Shown in pieces: positions 28,499 to 38,444 of a stretch of DNA of 64,000 nt. Both the position numbers and the translations under genes were made by a program. Under the pieces are notes generated by a model. It made no database searches. It saw only the letters and a list, made by a program, of their open reading frames with translations, and was not told the DNA's origin. The stretch is from Rhizobium sp. LC145 (GTDB lineage: Bacteria > Pseudomonadota > Alphaproteobacteria > Rhizobiales > Rhizobiaceae): contig NZ_LBHV01000001.1 of assembly GCF_001005825.1 (NCBI RefSeq), forward strand, positions 744,001 through 808,000, written 5' to 3'. Within the stretch, counting starts at the first letter, position 1; every line of letters begins with the position of its first letter.

Positions 28499-29074
28499 AT
28501 GCCGTTGGCCCGTCCGAACCATGTGATCGCGCTTGCGTTTGCAGTCGCTGCCACCGCGCTTGCCGGCTGCACCACCTATCGCCCGGCGCCCAAGGCCTTC
28601 CACGAGGCGACGATCCAGCCCTATCGCCTCGATAGCGGCGACCGTCTTCGCGTCAACGTGTTCGAGCAGCCGGGGCTCAGCAATACCTATACCGTGGATC
28701 AGGCCGGCTACGTCTCCTTCCCGCTGATCGGGCGCGTCGCCGCCCGCGGCCAGACGCTCACCGCCCTTGAAGGCGCGATCGCGGCCAAGCTCAAGCAGGG
28801 CTACCTGCGCGATCCCGACGTCACCATAGAGGTCGACCGCTACCGGCCCGTCTTCGTGATGGGCGAGGTCGGCCGCCCCGGACAGTATTCCTACGTGCCG
28901 GGAATGACCGCGCAGAACGCCATCGCGATTGCCGGTGGCTTCACACCGCGCGGCAATCAGCAGGATGTCGACGTCACCCGCAAGATCAACGGGGAGATCA
29001 TCACCGGACGTACCGCGATCTCCAGCCCCGTCCTTGCGGGCGATACGATCTACATCCGCGAGCGGCTGTTCTGA
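28499..29074 (+). CDS. Wza-type polysaccharide export lipoprotein
   Basis: Outer-membrane polysaccharide export protein of 191 residues. The signal peptide MPLARPNHVIALAFAVAATA ends in a lipobox LAGC. It contains the poly_export domain (YRLDSGDRLRVNVFEQPGL) and an SLBB domain (GEVGRPGQYSYVPGMTAQNA). It is short, with only one SLBB, as common in rhizobial export systems. The ATG at 28499 fits the signal peptide; a TTG 24 bases earlier is possible. First gene of the rightward polysaccharide operon. Confidence 0.9.
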   Translation: MPLARPNHVIALAFAVAATALAGCTTYRPAPKAFHEATIQPYRLDSGDRLRVNVFEQPGLSNTYTVDQAGYVSFPLIGRVAARGQTLTALEGAIAAKLKQGYLRDPDVTIEVDRYRPVFVMGEVGRPGQYSYVPGMTAQNAIAIAGGFTPRGNQQDVDVTRKINGEIITGRTAISSPVLAGDTIYIRERLF

Positions 29075-29079
29075 ATGCC

Positions 29080-30252
29080 ATGGCGGACGATGGCGCCCTG
29101 CGGATCATTCACTGCTTCAGATCGCCCGTCGGCGGAATTTTCCGGCATGTGCGCGACCTCGTCGAGGAACATCGCGCGGCCGGCCACGAGGTCGGCGTCA
29201 TCTGCGACAGCTCGACCGGCGGGGCGCACGAGGACCGGCTGTTCGACGGCATCCGGCCGCTCCTCTCGCTCGGCCTCGTCCGCATCCCGATCCGGCGCGC
29301 GATCGTGCCTTCGGACCTCGCGGTCATCTTCAACAGTTACAGACACATCAAGAGCTTGCAGCCGGATATCCTGCACGGGCACGGCGCCAAGGGTGGCGCG
29401 CTTGCTCGGCTGATCGGCTCAACCCTGCGGGTCAACAGGTATCGCGTAGCCCGCCTCTATTCGCCCCATGGGGGCAGCCTGCATTTCACCCGGTCCAGCC
29501 TCTCCGGCCGGGCCGTGCTGGGATTGGAACGCCTCCAGGAGCGTCTGACCGACAGCCTCGTCTTCGTCTGCGACTACGAGCGGCGCGCTTACGAGGAAAA
29601 GGTCGGCCGGCCCCGCACGCAGTCCCGCGTCATCCTGAACGGCATCCAGGATGACGAATTCGAAACCGTGGGCGTCGGTCCCGATGCGGCGGATTTCCTC
29701 TATATCGGCATGCTGCGCGACCTGAAGGGACCGGACATCTTCATCGACGCCTTTGCCCGCACCGAGCGCGCCGTCGGTCGGCCGCTTTCGGCGCTCATGA
29801 TCGGAGACGGGCCGGACCGCGACCGCTACCAGGCGATGATGACTGAGCGGGGCCTGAGCCGCCGTATCCGGATGCTGCCGGCCATGCCGGCGCGCGCGGC
29901 GTTTTCCATGGCAAGGATCGTCGTCGTGCCATCGCGGGCCGAGGCCATGCCCTATATCGTGCTGGAGGCGCTCGCCGCAGGCAAGCCGCTGATCGCCTCG
30001 CGCGTCGGCGGAATACCGGAAATCCTGGGAGCGGACAGCGCTGCACTCGCCGTACCCGGCGACGCGCAGGACCTTTCCGGCATCATGGCAAGCGCGCTGA
30101 CGACGCCCGGCTGGCGGGAGCGCGTGATGCCGAAACCGGAAGATTTCAAGGCGGCGTTCTCCGCCTCGGTGATGGCTCGCGAACTCCTCGACCTGTACCG
30201 GAATCTTCTCGCGCGCCCGGCGAGCGGGCGGGCGGGAGAAATCGTTTCTTAG
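29080..30252 (+). CDS. Glycosyltransferase family 4
   Basis: Retaining GT-B glycosyltransferase of 390 residues that adds a sugar from an NDP donor to the lipid-linked intermediate. The N-terminal acceptor domain shows HCFRSPVGGIFRHVRDLVEEH; the C-terminal domain carries the donor-site signature VVPSRAEAMPYIVLEALAAG near residue 285. No membrane helix is seen. It begins 5 bases after the Wza stop codon, hence same transcript. The transferred sugar is unknown. Confidence 0.88.
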   Translation: MADDGALRIIHCFRSPVGGIFRHVRDLVEEHRAAGHEVGVICDSSTGGAHEDRLFDGIRPLLSLGLVRIPIRRAIVPSDLAVIFNSYRHIKSLQPDILHGHGAKGGALARLIGSTLRVNRYRVARLYSPHGGSLHFTRSSLSGRAVLGLERLQERLTDSLVFVCDYERRAYEEKVGRPRTQSRVILNGIQDDEFETVGVGPDAADFLYIGMLRDLKGPDIFIDAFARTERAVGRPLSALMIGDGPDRDRYQAMMTERGLSRRIRMLPAMPARAAFSMARIVVVPSRAEAMPYIVLEALAAGKPLIASRVGGIPEILGADSAALAVPGDAQDLSGIMASALTTPGWRERVMPKPEDFKAAFSASVMARELLDLYRNLLARPASGRAGEIVS

Positions 30253-30350
30253 CATCTTTCTGCTACCGGGTATTCCTGCGGAACCTTCAGGAAGGGCTCC
30301 GACGCGCTCTGTTGCGCGTCCCATCACGCATGGGCAGGAGGACCGAGGCG

Positions 30351-31907
30351 ATGAACCAGCTTGGAAAATCCGATCAGTTCGACGTGGAATCCCTGCGCCG
30401 GCAGGCTTCCGAGATTCGTCCGAACGAGCCGGGACACCAGGCCGTCCAGAGCGCCGTGGAGCTCAATCCGCTGGCCCGGCAGATCGCCGAACAGTTCCGC
30501 GACAATAGCTATTCCCCGGCCATGCTGATCGGGCAACTCCGCCTCTTGGACTTCGCGTCGCTTCTGGCCATCGGGCTTTTGGTCGGCACGCTGTCGGTGC
30601 CGGACCCGGCCGAGAATTTCCTCCCCCGCTTTGCCGTTATCGCCTTCGGCGCGGCTCTGGTCGTGCTTCTTCTCCAGCTTGCCGATGCCTATCAGATCCC
30701 GATGCTGAGGGCGGCCCGCCGCACGATGGTCCGCGTCCTCACCTGCTGGGCGCTCGGCCTCATCGCAACGCTCGGCATCCTCTACCTGGTCGCCGGGGAA
30801 TCCCACACTGCAGGCGGCGCCATCGCCTGGCTTGCGGCCGGCGGCCTCTTCCTGCTCGCCGAACGCCAGCTCCTCGCCTTCGGCATCCGCCACTGGGGGC
30901 GAAACGGGGTGATGGAACGCCGCGCCGTCATCATCGGCGGCGGCGAACCCGCCAAGCAGCTCGTCCGGGCACTCGAACAGCAGGCCGATAACGACATCCG
31001 CATCTGCGGCATCTTCGACGACCGCCGCAGCGAGCGTTCGCCCAAGGTCGTTGCCGGTTATCCGAAGCTCGGCACGTTTGCGGAACTGGTCGAATTCGCC
31101 CGGTTGGCCCGCATCGACATGCTCATCATCGCCCTTCCCGCCACCGCGGAGGCGCGCATCCTCGAGCTTCTGAGGAAGCTGTGGGTGCTGCCGGTGGACA
31201 TCCGCCTCGCCGCCCATACGAACCGCCTGCGCTTCCGGCCCCGCTCCTACTCGCATGTCGGCGCCGTGCCGATGTTCGACATCTTCGACAAGCCCATCCG
31301 CGATTGGGATTCGGTCGCCAAGCGCGCCTTCGACATCACCTTCGCGCTGTTCGCCCTCGTTCTGCTCTGGCCGCTAATAATTGCCGCGGCGATCGCCGTG
31401 AAGGCGACCTCCAAGGGGCCGATCCTCTTCCGCCAGAAGCGCCATGGCTTCAACAACGAAGTCATCGAGATCCTGAAATTCCGCTCCATGTATACCGACA
31501 TGAGCGACCAGACCGCGGTGAAGGCGGTCACCAAGGGCGACCCGCGCGTCACGCCGGTCGGCCGCTTCCTGCGCAAATCCTCTGTCGACGAACTGCCGCA
31601 GCTCCTCAACGTGCTGCGCGGCGAGCTTTCGCTCGTCGGCCCCCGTCCCCACGCCGTCCAGGCACAGACCGGCAATCGCAAATATGTCGACGTGGTGGAG
31701 AGCTATTTCGCCCGTCACCGGGTCAAGCCGGGCGTTACCGGCTGGGCGCAGATCAACGGCCTGCGCGGCGAGCTGGACAGCGACGAGAAGATCAGGGCGC
31801 GCACCGCCTATGATCTCGACTATATCGAGAACTGGTCGCTCTTCTTCGACCTCAAGATACTCTTCCTGACGCCGATCCGCCTCCTCAACACGGAAAACGC
31901 CTATTGA
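30351..31907 (+). CDS. Undecaprenyl-phosphate sugar phosphotransferase (WcaJ-like)
   Basis: Initiating enzyme of about 518 residues that puts the first sugar phosphate on undecaprenyl phosphate. It has about four N-terminal membrane helices (from residue 65), a CoA-binding/Rossmann middle (RRAVIIGGGEPAKQLVRAL), one further helix (FALFALVLLWPLIIAAAIAV) and the bacterial sugar transferase domain with FRSMYTD, SVDELPQLLNVLRGELSLVG and PGVTGWAQ. The ATG at 30351 has AGGAGG 9 bases upstream. Its stop overlaps the start of the polymerase gene. Confidence 0.92.
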   Translation: MNQLGKSDQFDVESLRRQASEIRPNEPGHQAVQSAVELNPLARQIAEQFRDNSYSPAMLIGQLRLLDFASLLAIGLLVGTLSVPDPAENFLPRFAVIAFGAALVVLLLQLADAYQIPMLRAARRTMVRVLTCWALGLIATLGILYLVAGESHTAGGAIAWLAAGGLFLLAERQLLAFGIRHWGRNGVMERRAVIIGGGEPAKQLVRALEQQADNDIRICGIFDDRRSERSPKVVAGYPKLGTFAELVEFARLARIDMLIIALPATAEARILELLRKLWVLPVDIRLAAHTNRLRFRPRSYSHVGAVPMFDIFDKPIRDWDSVAKRAFDITFALFALVLLWPLIIAAAIAVKATSKGPILFRQKRHGFNNEVIEILKFRSMYTDMSDQTAVKAVTKGDPRVTPVGRFLRKSSVDELPQLLNVLRGELSLVGPRPHAVQAQTGNRKYVDVVESYFARHRVKPGVTGWAQINGLRGELDSDEKIRARTAYDLDYIENWSLFFDLKILFLTPIRLLNTENAY

Positions 31908-33148
31908 GCGCGGTCACCCACGATCTTTCCGGCCCGCTCAGAGGACGGCGCTCCGCCGCCCGCCTGGCCGGCTCGGCCATGATCGCTTTCGGCGTATTCC
32001 TCTCCGGCTTCGTGATGTCGGAGCCGGCGCCCTACGAGCTGATGATGGTGGCGCAGATCGCCGTCTGGTTCCTGCTGGGCTTAAGGATTTCCCGCACCGT
32101 CGCGCCGCTGCTGGCGCTTCTCCTGATCTTCAATATCGGCGGCCTGCTCTCCATGCTGGTCATGAAGGATATGAGCGGCGCGCCGATGTATTTCGCCGTC
32201 TCGACCTTCCTGGCACTCACCTCGGTATTCTATGCGGCAGTCGTCGAGGATGATCCCGAGCGGCTTGTCCTCATCTTCAAGGCTTGGGTCGCCGCTGCGA
32301 TCATCACGGCCATGCTCGGCATTCTCGGCTATTTCCACGCCTTTCCGGGCGCTGCCGTCTTCACGCGCTATGACCGCGCCATGGGCGCTTTCGAAGACCC
32401 GAACGTCTTCGGCCCCTATCTGGTCGCGCCGCTCCTCTACCTGCTTTACCGGCTGCTTACGGGCAGACTGAGGCAGGCGCCGTTTCTCATCCTCGGCCTT
32501 CTGGTTCTGGCGCTCGGCATCTTCCTTTCCTTCTCGCGCGCGGCCTGGGGGCTGCTCGCCTTTTCCGGCGCGGCGCTGGTCCTGCTCATGCTGCTGAAGG
32601 AGCGCAGCGGCGCCTTCCGCCTGAAGATCCTGGCGCTTTCGATCGGCGCATTCGTGCTTCTCGCGCTGGCGCTCCTCATCGCGCTGCAGTTCGACCAGGT
32701 CTCGGATCTTTTCCTTAACCGGGCCCGGCTGGTGCAGGAATATGACGGCGCGCGGCTGGGACGCTTCGAACGGCACAAGATCGGCTTCCTGATGGCGATG
32801 GAGCGCCCGCTCGGTCTCGGGCCGATGGTGCTCGGCCAGATGTTCGGCGAGGACGAGCACAATATCTGGCTGAAATCGCTGACCACCTATGGCTGGCTCG
32901 GCTTCGTGACCTATGTCGGACTGATCGTCTGGACGCTCTCGATGGGCTTCCGCTACCTGCTGCGCGAACGGCCGTGGCAACCCTATCTGATGATCGCCTG
33001 GGTGATGATCCTCGGCCATGCCCTGATCGGTAACGTCATCGATACAGACCACTGGCGGCATTTCTACCTGCTGCTCGGCGTGCTCTGGGGATGCTGCGCG
33101 CTTGAACACCGGCGCCAGCGCGCAAAGCGCCTCGCCTCCCCCGCATGA
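31904..33148 (+). CDS. O-antigen ligase/polymerase-like (Wzy) membrane protein
   Basis: A 414-residue polytopic membrane protein with roughly ten hydrophobic helices. A conserved periplasmic loop in the second half contains ERPLGLGPMVLGQMFGEDEHN, the position of the Wzy_C motif, including DEHNIWL. It would polymerise lipid-linked repeat units, or ligate them. The TTG start at 31904 overlaps the previous stop (TTGA), so translation is coupled. No flippase gene is in the cluster. Confidence 0.82.
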   Translation: MSAVTHDLSGPLRGRRSAARLAGSAMIAFGVFLSGFVMSEPAPYELMMVAQIAVWFLLGLRISRTVAPLLALLLIFNIGGLLSMLVMKDMSGAPMYFAVSTFLALTSVFYAAVVEDDPERLVLIFKAWVAAAIITAMLGILGYFHAFPGAAVFTRYDRAMGAFEDPNVFGPYLVAPLLYLLYRLLTGRLRQAPFLILGLLVLALGIFLSFSRAAWGLLAFSGAALVLLMLLKERSGAFRLKILALSIGAFVLLALALLIALQFDQVSDLFLNRARLVQEYDGARLGRFERHKIGFLMAMERPLGLGPMVLGQMFGEDEHNIWLKSLTTYGWLGFVTYVGLIVWTLSMGFRYLLRERPWQPYLMIAWVMILGHALIGNVIDTDHWRHFYLLLGVLWGCCALEHRRQRAKRLASPA

Positions 33149-33197
33149 GCCGCCGCGCGGCCTTGACTTCGGGCCACCTCGCTCCAAATTTTTCAAT

Positions 33198-33494
33198 ATG
33201 CTGACGGTTTCGCAACTGCGCGCCGCGCGCGCCATGACCGGGATGACGGTGGAAGAACTCGCTTCCGCGACCGGCCTTTCCGTTTCCACCATCACGGTAG
33301 CCGAAGCATCTCCAGGCCCCTTCGCCGATGCAGCCGTCACCGACAGACTGCGCGGCATATTCGAGGCCAGGGGCGTGCTCTTCCTTGCCGCCGGCGAGGA
33401 GAATGCCGGCGCCGGCCCCGGATTGCGCCTGCGCAGCCGCTTCGAGGACGAGGGTATCCGCCCGCAGAACCTCAACGCGGCCAACGACGGATAG
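33198..33494 (+). CDS. XRE-like helix-turn-helix protein
   Basis: A 98-residue DNA-binding protein. The N-terminal helix-turn-helix reads LRAARAMTGMTVEELASATG then LSVSTITVAEA, and the C-terminus carries LRSRFEDEGIRPQNLN. Its targets are unknown. The chosen ATG lacks a clear ribosome binding site; an earlier start would overlap the polymerase gene. Position after the polysaccharide operon suggests possible but unproven co-regulation. Confidence 0.7.
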   Translation: MLTVSQLRAARAMTGMTVEELASATGLSVSTITVAEASPGPFADAAVTDRLRGIFEARGVLFLAAGEENAGAGPGLRLRSRFEDEGIRPQNLNAANDG

Positions 33495-33751
33495 CGTCGC
33501 TGCCAACCTCTACTCAAAGTAAAGCGGATTGTTTCCGATCAGGGATCGGATATTGCCGAACGCCTGTTCTTTTCCCTCAATGCGGCGACATCAACAAGTT
33601 TTCCATGCCTTCACGCAACGTGAAAGCATAACTTCCGCCTTTTTCTTCGAAATCCTGCCGTAAGCGGAACGTTTCCTTTCCAGGATGATTGATCCGCCAG
33701 GGATAATTCTGCGCAGCGCGGGCACCCGCGCCGCGCCCATGGAGGATAGAC

Positions 33752-34081
33752 ATGAAGAAGCCTCTCATTTCCACGAGCCTCATCTCGGCCCTCGCGTTCG
33801 GCGCATTGGGCATCGGCATCGCGCCGGTATCTGCCCAGGATTTCGAGCTGCGCATCGGCCCCGACGGCGTGCGCCCGATGATCCGCGATCGCGATCGTGA
33901 TCGCGACTACGATCGAGGCGGCTGCAGCCCGCGCGCGGCTCGTGCGGCCGCCCGGGACGAAGGTTTCCGCAATCCCGAAGTCGTCCGTGCGACCCGCCGC
34001 AGCATAACGGTTGAAGGTTTCACCCGGAATGGTCCCGACAGGATCACCTTCGCCAACCGCCGCGGCTGCCCGGAAATCTAG
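33752..34081 (+). CDS. Small exported Arg/Asp-rich protein
   Basis: Protein of 109 residues. A Sec signal peptide (MKKPLISTSLISALAFGALG then IGIAPVSA) is followed by a short mature part with the repeat RDRDRDRDYDRGG and two cysteines. The ribosome binding site GGAGG precedes the ATG by 8 bases. The family is known from rhizobia without a function. It has its own terminator. The upstream gap (33495-33751) holds a dyad TCCGATC/GATCGGA at 33534-33550. Confidence 0.8.
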   Translation: MKKPLISTSLISALAFGALGIGIAPVSAQDFELRIGPDGVRPMIRDRDRDRDYDRGGCSPRAARAAARDEGFRNPEVVRATRRSITVEGFTRNGPDRITFANRRGCPEI

Positions 34082-34102
34082 GATAGTAACGATCGATACG
34101 CG

Positions 34103-34127
34103 AAGCCCCGCCAGTGGCGGGGCTTTT
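34103..34127 (+). terminator. Rho-independent terminator
   Basis: The stem AAGCCCCGCC/GGCGGGGCTT with a 3-base loop is followed by TT and ends the small exported protein gene. Confidence 0.8.
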
Positions 34128-34251
34128 CACATGTCAGCATGAATGAATCATGGGCCGGATATCGCCCCACGAAATGGGAGCATCCCGATTACGTCGATCG
34201 CCCGAGTATCGAATGAAGAGAATGAACTGACTGAGAATTCAAGGAGATAAA

Positions 34252-34328
<77 letters not shown>

Positions 34329-34445
34329 ACCAGCTTCATGCGAAGCACGCCTTCAATACTGACATGCATCTGTCTGCGCAAGGGGAAAAATGGGGCGTCC
34401 TTGGGAATGAGTTCCCGCAGGAAAGCCGTATTCCGGCCGAAGCGA

Positions 34446-34472
34446 AAATCCCCGCCTTTCGGGCGGGGATTT
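34446..34472 (-). terminator. Rho-independent terminator of the BA14K gene
   Basis: Arms AAATCCCCGCC and GGCGGGGATTT around a short loop; on the reverse strand the stem ends in a run of T, just past the stop codon. Confidence 0.8.
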
Positions 34473-34483
34473 CGTTTGCTGTA

Positions 34484-34972
34484 TCACCGATACGGCGAGT
34501 AGCACTGGCGTCGCGGACCGTTATAGGGCTGGAACGTATTGTCGTAAGGCCTATAGGACCGATAGCGCGAATAGCACCAGTTGACGTGCGCGCTGCCTCC
34601 GCCCGAGTAGCGGGGTGCGGGCGCATAGCGCGGCTGCGCAAGCGCGCCGCCGATGATGGCGCCGGCTGCAAATCCACCGAGCGCCGCACCGAAGTTCGAA
34701 CGGTCACGGTGACGCCGCCAGCGACGGTCGTCACGCCAATAACGGCGGTCGCTGCGCCAATGACGGCGGTCGCCGCGCCAGTGGCGGTCACGATTGCGCC
34801 AGTAACGGCGGTCGCCATATTCCAGGCCGCCGCCACGGTTAATGTATTGGGCGTTCACCACATCGGAGGTCTGCGCCCTGGATACGGCGGAAACCGTTGG
34901 AAAGGCCTGCGCCGGCACGACGCCGGTGAAGCCAGTCACCACCGATACCAGTATGATTGCAAGCTTTTTCAT
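34484..34972 (-). CDS. BA14K-family exported protein
   Basis: A 162-residue protein. The signal peptide [19 protein letters not shown] then PAQA is followed by an Arg/Trp-rich stretch of 7-residue repeats at about residues 52-90, a glycine-zipper helix [17 protein letters not shown] and the family-defining C-terminus [20 protein letters not shown] followed by QCYSPYR. The family is named after an immunoreactive lectin-like Brucella protein and is common in Rhizobiales. The repeat array is in frame and matches a 21-bp DNA tandem repeat. Exact role unknown. Confidence 0.88.
   Translation of the reverse strand: MKKLAIILVSVVTGFTGVVPAQAFPTVSAVSRAQTSDVVNAQYINRGGGLEYGDRRYWRNRDRHWRGDRRHWRSDRRYWRDDRRWRRHRDRSNFGAALGGFAAGAIIGGALAQPRYAPAPRYSGGGSAHVNWCYSRYRSYRPYDNTFQPYNGPRRQCYSPYR
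34734..34817 (-). repeat. 21-bp in-frame tandem repeat (4 units)
   Basis: Four units of 21 bases beginning CGCCAATAACGGCGGTCGCTG-like on the plus strand (starts 34734, 34755, 34776, 34797) encode seven-residue Arg/Trp/Asp repeats in the BA14K protein. Copy number may vary between strains. Confidence 0.8.
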
Positions 34973-35079
34973 GTTTCCACACCTCTTTGTGCCTACCTGT
35001 TAAGTAAGACAGATATTCCTAGGTTCCACCTGAACCCGAGGTGAATGGTAAATTTAGCGTGTATTCAGGCAGAAAGGGC

Positions 35080-35616
35080 CTATCGCACCTGATCGAGAAG
35101 CCGCTTGCATTCGAGAAGATCGAAGAGCGCTTCCTGCAACAAGGCCTGGTCTTCCTTGCCAATACTCGACTTGCCAACGGAAATCTCCGGGGTTTCCCCA
35201 TCGCCGGAGGAGCCGAAACCGAAGAAACGGCCGCTCGGCTTCACCTTCGGCCGGCCGACGATCTGGTCGTCCTCGGCGCCGCCGATCTTCGGATCCACAT
35301 GCTTGTCGTTGCTTGCGGCCATCAGCGCTTCCATGGTGGCCACATCGCCGGAAGCGATCGCGGCGACGAACTTGTTGCCGTTCGTCTTCAGAAGCTTCTG
35401 CACGCCCTTGATGGTATAGCCGTGGTCGTAGAGCAGATGCCGGATGCCCTTCAGCAGGTCGACATCCTCGGGCCGGTAATAACGCCGCCCGCCCCCGCGC
35501 TTCATCGGCTTGATCTGCGGGAAGCGGGTCTCCCAGAAACGCAGCACATGCTGCGGCAGATCGAGGTCCTCGGCGACCTCGCTGATGGTTCGGAAAGCGT
35601 CCGGGCTCTTGTCCAA
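35080..35616 (-). CDS. MerR-family transcriptional regulator
   Basis: A 178-residue regulator. The N-terminal winged helix-turn-helix starts [20 protein letters not shown] and continues [20 protein letters not shown]. This matches the MerR-type genes that commonly follow ihfA in alphaproteobacteria. No effector-binding cysteines are seen. The start is a TTG preceded by GGGAG. It is the last gene of the DUF177/plsX/fabH/ihfA series. Targets unknown. Confidence 0.85.
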   Translation of the reverse strand: MDKSPDAFRTISEVAEDLDLPQHVLRFWETRFPQIKPMKRGGGRRYYRPEDVDLLKGIRHLLYDHGYTIKGVQKLLKTNGNKFVAAIASGDVATMEALMAASNDKHVDPKIGGAEDDQIVGRPKVKPSGRFFGFGSSGDGETPEISVGKSSIGKEDQALLQEALFDLLECKRLLDQVR

Positions 35617-35791
35617 GTCTCAACTCTCCCAGAGGTCCATTGCCGCTGCGCGGAACATCGCTGCTACCGACGCAAGACCAAGCTTTGGCAATTATGCTAC
35701 GAATCGAACATATCTCAACGGCTTACACCGTCAGATTCAAGCATATTCACAGGAAGTGTGGAGAAGTAAGGCAGCCGGGCGAAAAATCCGG

Positions 35792-36127
35792 TCAGGCGGC
35801 GGGGCTCGCCCTCTGCTTGATCTTGCGCGCGGTGTGAGCCTTGAGGATGCGGTTTTTAAGGACGTTCGAGGCCTTGAAGGTCATCACCCGACGCGGAGAG
35901 ATCGGCACTTCCTCGCCAGTCTTGGGGTTGCGGCCGATGCGTTCGTTTTTCGAGCGGACCTGGAAGGTCGCGAAGGAGGAAAGCTTGACGGTTTCCCCGC
36001 GCACGATGGCATTGCATATCTCGTCGATGACCGTCTCGACGAGTTCGGCTGATTCCGTCCGCGAAAGCCCGACCTTGCGAAATACAGACTCCGCCAAGTC
36101 TGCCCTTGTTACTGTCTTGCCGGCCAT
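35792..36127 (-). CDS. ihfA: Integration host factor subunit alpha
   Basis: DNA-bending nucleoid protein of 111 residues, which pairs with IhfB. The segments [20 protein letters not shown] and [20 protein letters not shown] near residue 65 carry the bending arm. The C-terminal extension [15 protein letters not shown] is a little longer than in E. coli. The ATG follows GGGCGGAG. Located downstream of fabH in the same direction with a 166-base gap. Confidence 0.95.
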   Translation of the reverse strand: MAGKTVTRADLAESVFRKVGLSRTESAELVETVIDEICNAIVRGETVKLSSFATFQVRSKNERIGRNPKTGEEVPISPRRVMTFKASNVLKNRILKAHTARKIKQRASPAA

Positions 36128-36293
36128 GACTCCGCCCTGTCTTGAAAATTCATCCTATCAAAGCCGGCTGAGAGTATTTTGCTTGGCCGCCAGGGTCAAG
36201 CTCTTGTCCTGATCGATTAATTCCACTTTGGACGAGTGCCCTAAGATCCGTACTCAATCAGGATTTGGAGCGTGGTATGAGGGAAAATCACTC

Positions 36294-37265
36294 TTACCAG
36301 CGGACGAGCATCGCCCCCCAGGTGAAGCCGCCGCCCATGGCTTCCAGCATCACCAGATCGCCCTTCTTTATGCGCCCGTCGGCAAGCGCCACGGAAAGCG
36401 CGAGCGGGATGGAGGCGGCCGAAGTGTTGCCGTGCTGATCGACGGTGACGACCACCTTCTCGAGCGGAATTGCGAGCTTCTTGGCGGAGCCGTCGATGAT
36501 GCGGCGGTTGGCCTGATGCGGCACCAGCCAATCGAGATCGTCGGCCGTCGTGCCGGTGGATGCGAAGGCAGCCTCGATCACGTCGGTGATCATGCCGACC
36601 GCGTGCTTGAAAACCTCGCGGCCTTCCATGCGCAGGTGGCCGACCGTGCCGGTGCTGGAAGGCCCGCCGTCCACATAGAGCTTTTCCTTGTGGCTGCCGT
36701 CGGAGCGCAGATGCGCGGTCAGTATGCCGCGGTCGGCATTGGTGCCCTCGCCTTCGGAAGCTTCGAGCACCAGGGCGCCGGCGCCATCGCCGAACAGCAC
36801 GCAGGTGGTGCGGTCCTCCCAGTCGAGGATGCGCGAGAAGGTCTCGGCGCCGATCACCAGGGCGCGCTTCGCAAGACCTGCGCGAAGATGGGCATCGGCG
36901 GTCGCCATGGCGTAGACGAAGCCGGTGCAGACCGCCTGCATGTCGAAGGCATAGCCATGGGTCATGCCGAGCCGGTTCTGGATATCGACGGCCGTCGCCG
37001 GAAAGGTGTTGTCGGGCGTAGAGGTCGCCACCAGCACGAGATCGATATCGTCCGGCGTAAGTCCGGCATTATCGAGTGCCGCGCGCGCCGCAGCGGCGCC
37101 GAGCGAGGCCGTCGTCTCCCCCTCGCCCGCGATATAGCGCTGGCGGATACCGGTGCGCTGGACGATCCATTCGTCCGAGGTGTCCACGAGGCTTTCAAGC
37201 TCCCGGTTGGACATCACCCGCTTGGGGAGCGCCGCCCCATAACCACGAACCACTGAACGGATCAT
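36294..37265 (-). CDS. fabH: Beta-ketoacyl-ACP synthase III
   Basis: Condenses acetyl-CoA with malonyl-ACP to begin fatty acid synthesis. In 323 residues the triad is visible: Cys in [13 protein letters not shown] near residue 112, His in [11 protein letters not shown] near residue 250 and Asn in [13 protein letters not shown] near residue 280. Expected length. It begins 19 bases after plsX in the same direction, part of a lipid synthesis operon. Confidence 0.96.
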   Translation of the reverse strand: MIRSVVRGYGAALPKRVMSNRELESLVDTSDEWIVQRTGIRQRYIAGEGETTASLGAAAARAALDNAGLTPDDIDLVLVATSTPDNTFPATAVDIQNRLGMTHGYAFDMQAVCTGFVYAMATADAHLRAGLAKRALVIGAETFSRILDWEDRTTCVLFGDGAGALVLEASEGEGTNADRGILTAHLRSDGSHKEKLYVDGGPSSTGTVGHLRMEGREVFKHAVGMITDVIEAAFASTGTTADDLDWLVPHQANRRIIDGSAKKLAIPLEKVVVTVDQHGNTSAASIPLALSVALADGRIKKGDLVMLEAMGGGFTWGAMLVRW

Positions 37266-37284
37266 TCTGCTTCACATCCCATCG

Positions 37285-38331
37285 TCATGCCGCTTCCGGA
37301 CCAGCCGGCGGCTGGTGTCGGGCATGATAAATCTTCAAATCCTGCACGATCTTCGCATTGAGGTCGTTGCGCGCCATATCATAGCCGGTATCGATCGCAG
37401 CCGCGAAGCCATCGGTATTGGCGCCGCCATGGCTCTTGATGACGATACCGTTCAACCCCAGGAAGACGCCGCCATTGACCTTGTTCGGGTCCATCTTCTC
37501 GCGCAGCCGGTCGAATGCGCTCTTGGCCAGCAGATAACCGAGCCTGGCCGCCCAGGTGCGGGACATAGACTCACGCAGAAGCTGGGCGATCTGACGGGCG
37601 GTACCCTCCGAGGCCTTGAGCGCAATATTGCCGGTAAAGCCTTCTGTCACCACGACGTCGACCGTTCCCCTGCCGATATCGTCGCCCTCGACAAAGCCGT
37701 GATAGGCGATAGTCGGCAGGTTGGCCTCGCGGATGAGCCGGCCGGCCTCCTTGACCTCTTCCTGACCCTTCACTTCCTCGACGCCGACATTCAGAAGGCC
37801 GACGGTGGGACGCTCGATCTCGAAGAGAGAGCGGGCCATGGCGCCGCCCATCAGCGCGAAATCGAGGAGCTGCTGGCTGTCGGCGCCGATCGTCGCGCCG
37901 ACGTCGAGCACGATGCTCTCGCCCTTCAGCGTCGGCCAGATGCCGGCGATCGCCGGACGTTCGATATTGGCCATGGTGCGCAGACAGAACTTGGCCATGG
38001 CCATCAGCGCGCCGGTATTGCCGGCGGAAACGACGACGTCCGCCTCACCCAGCTTCACCGCCTCTATCGCGCGCCACATGGTCGAGACGTAGCGGCCCCG
38101 GCGAAGCGCCGCACTCGGCTTCTCGTCCATCCGGACGGCAAGCTCGCATTCGTGGAAAACCGATTTTTCCCTGAGCTTCGGGTATTTCGCCAGAAGCGGC
38201 TCGCACTCCGCCTTAAGCCCGTAGATGATGAATCTCACATCCGGGTGGCGTTCCAATGCCTTGGCAGCGCCGGGAATGACGACCTCGGGACCATAATCGC
38301 CGCCCATGGCATCGAGAGATATTCTGATCAC
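37285..38331 (-). CDS. plsX: Phosphate acyltransferase PlsX
   Basis: Makes acyl-phosphate from acyl-ACP for phospholipid synthesis. The start [15 protein letters not shown] (GTG at 38331) matches the family exactly, with AGGGACGC upstream; the longer frame upstream adds unrelated residues. Further signatures are [12 protein letters not shown] and [11 protein letters not shown]. Length about 348. It is followed by fabH. Confidence 0.95.
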   Translation of the reverse strand: MIRISLDAMGGDYGPEVVIPGAAKALERHPDVRFIIYGLKAECEPLLAKYPKLREKSVFHECELAVRMDEKPSAALRRGRYVSTMWRAIEAVKLGEADVVVSAGNTGALMAMAKFCLRTMANIERPAIAGIWPTLKGESIVLDVGATIGADSQQLLDFALMGGAMARSLFEIERPTVGLLNVGVEEVKGQEEVKEAGRLIREANLPTIAYHGFVEGDDIGRGTVDVVVTEGFTGNIALKASEGTARQIAQLLRESMSRTWAARLGYLLAKSAFDRLREKMDPNKVNGGVFLGLNGIVIKSHGGANTDGFAAAIDTGYDMARNDLNAKIVQDLKIYHARHQPPAGPEAA

Positions 38332-38444
38332 GCGTCCCTGATCCTTGTGGTCCGCCGAAGACAGGGCGTCTTCGGCGAAATGGAGGCCAAAATACTGGTT
38401 CTGCGGCCGCTTACAACCCAATCATGTCGAATTGGCAACCGTCT

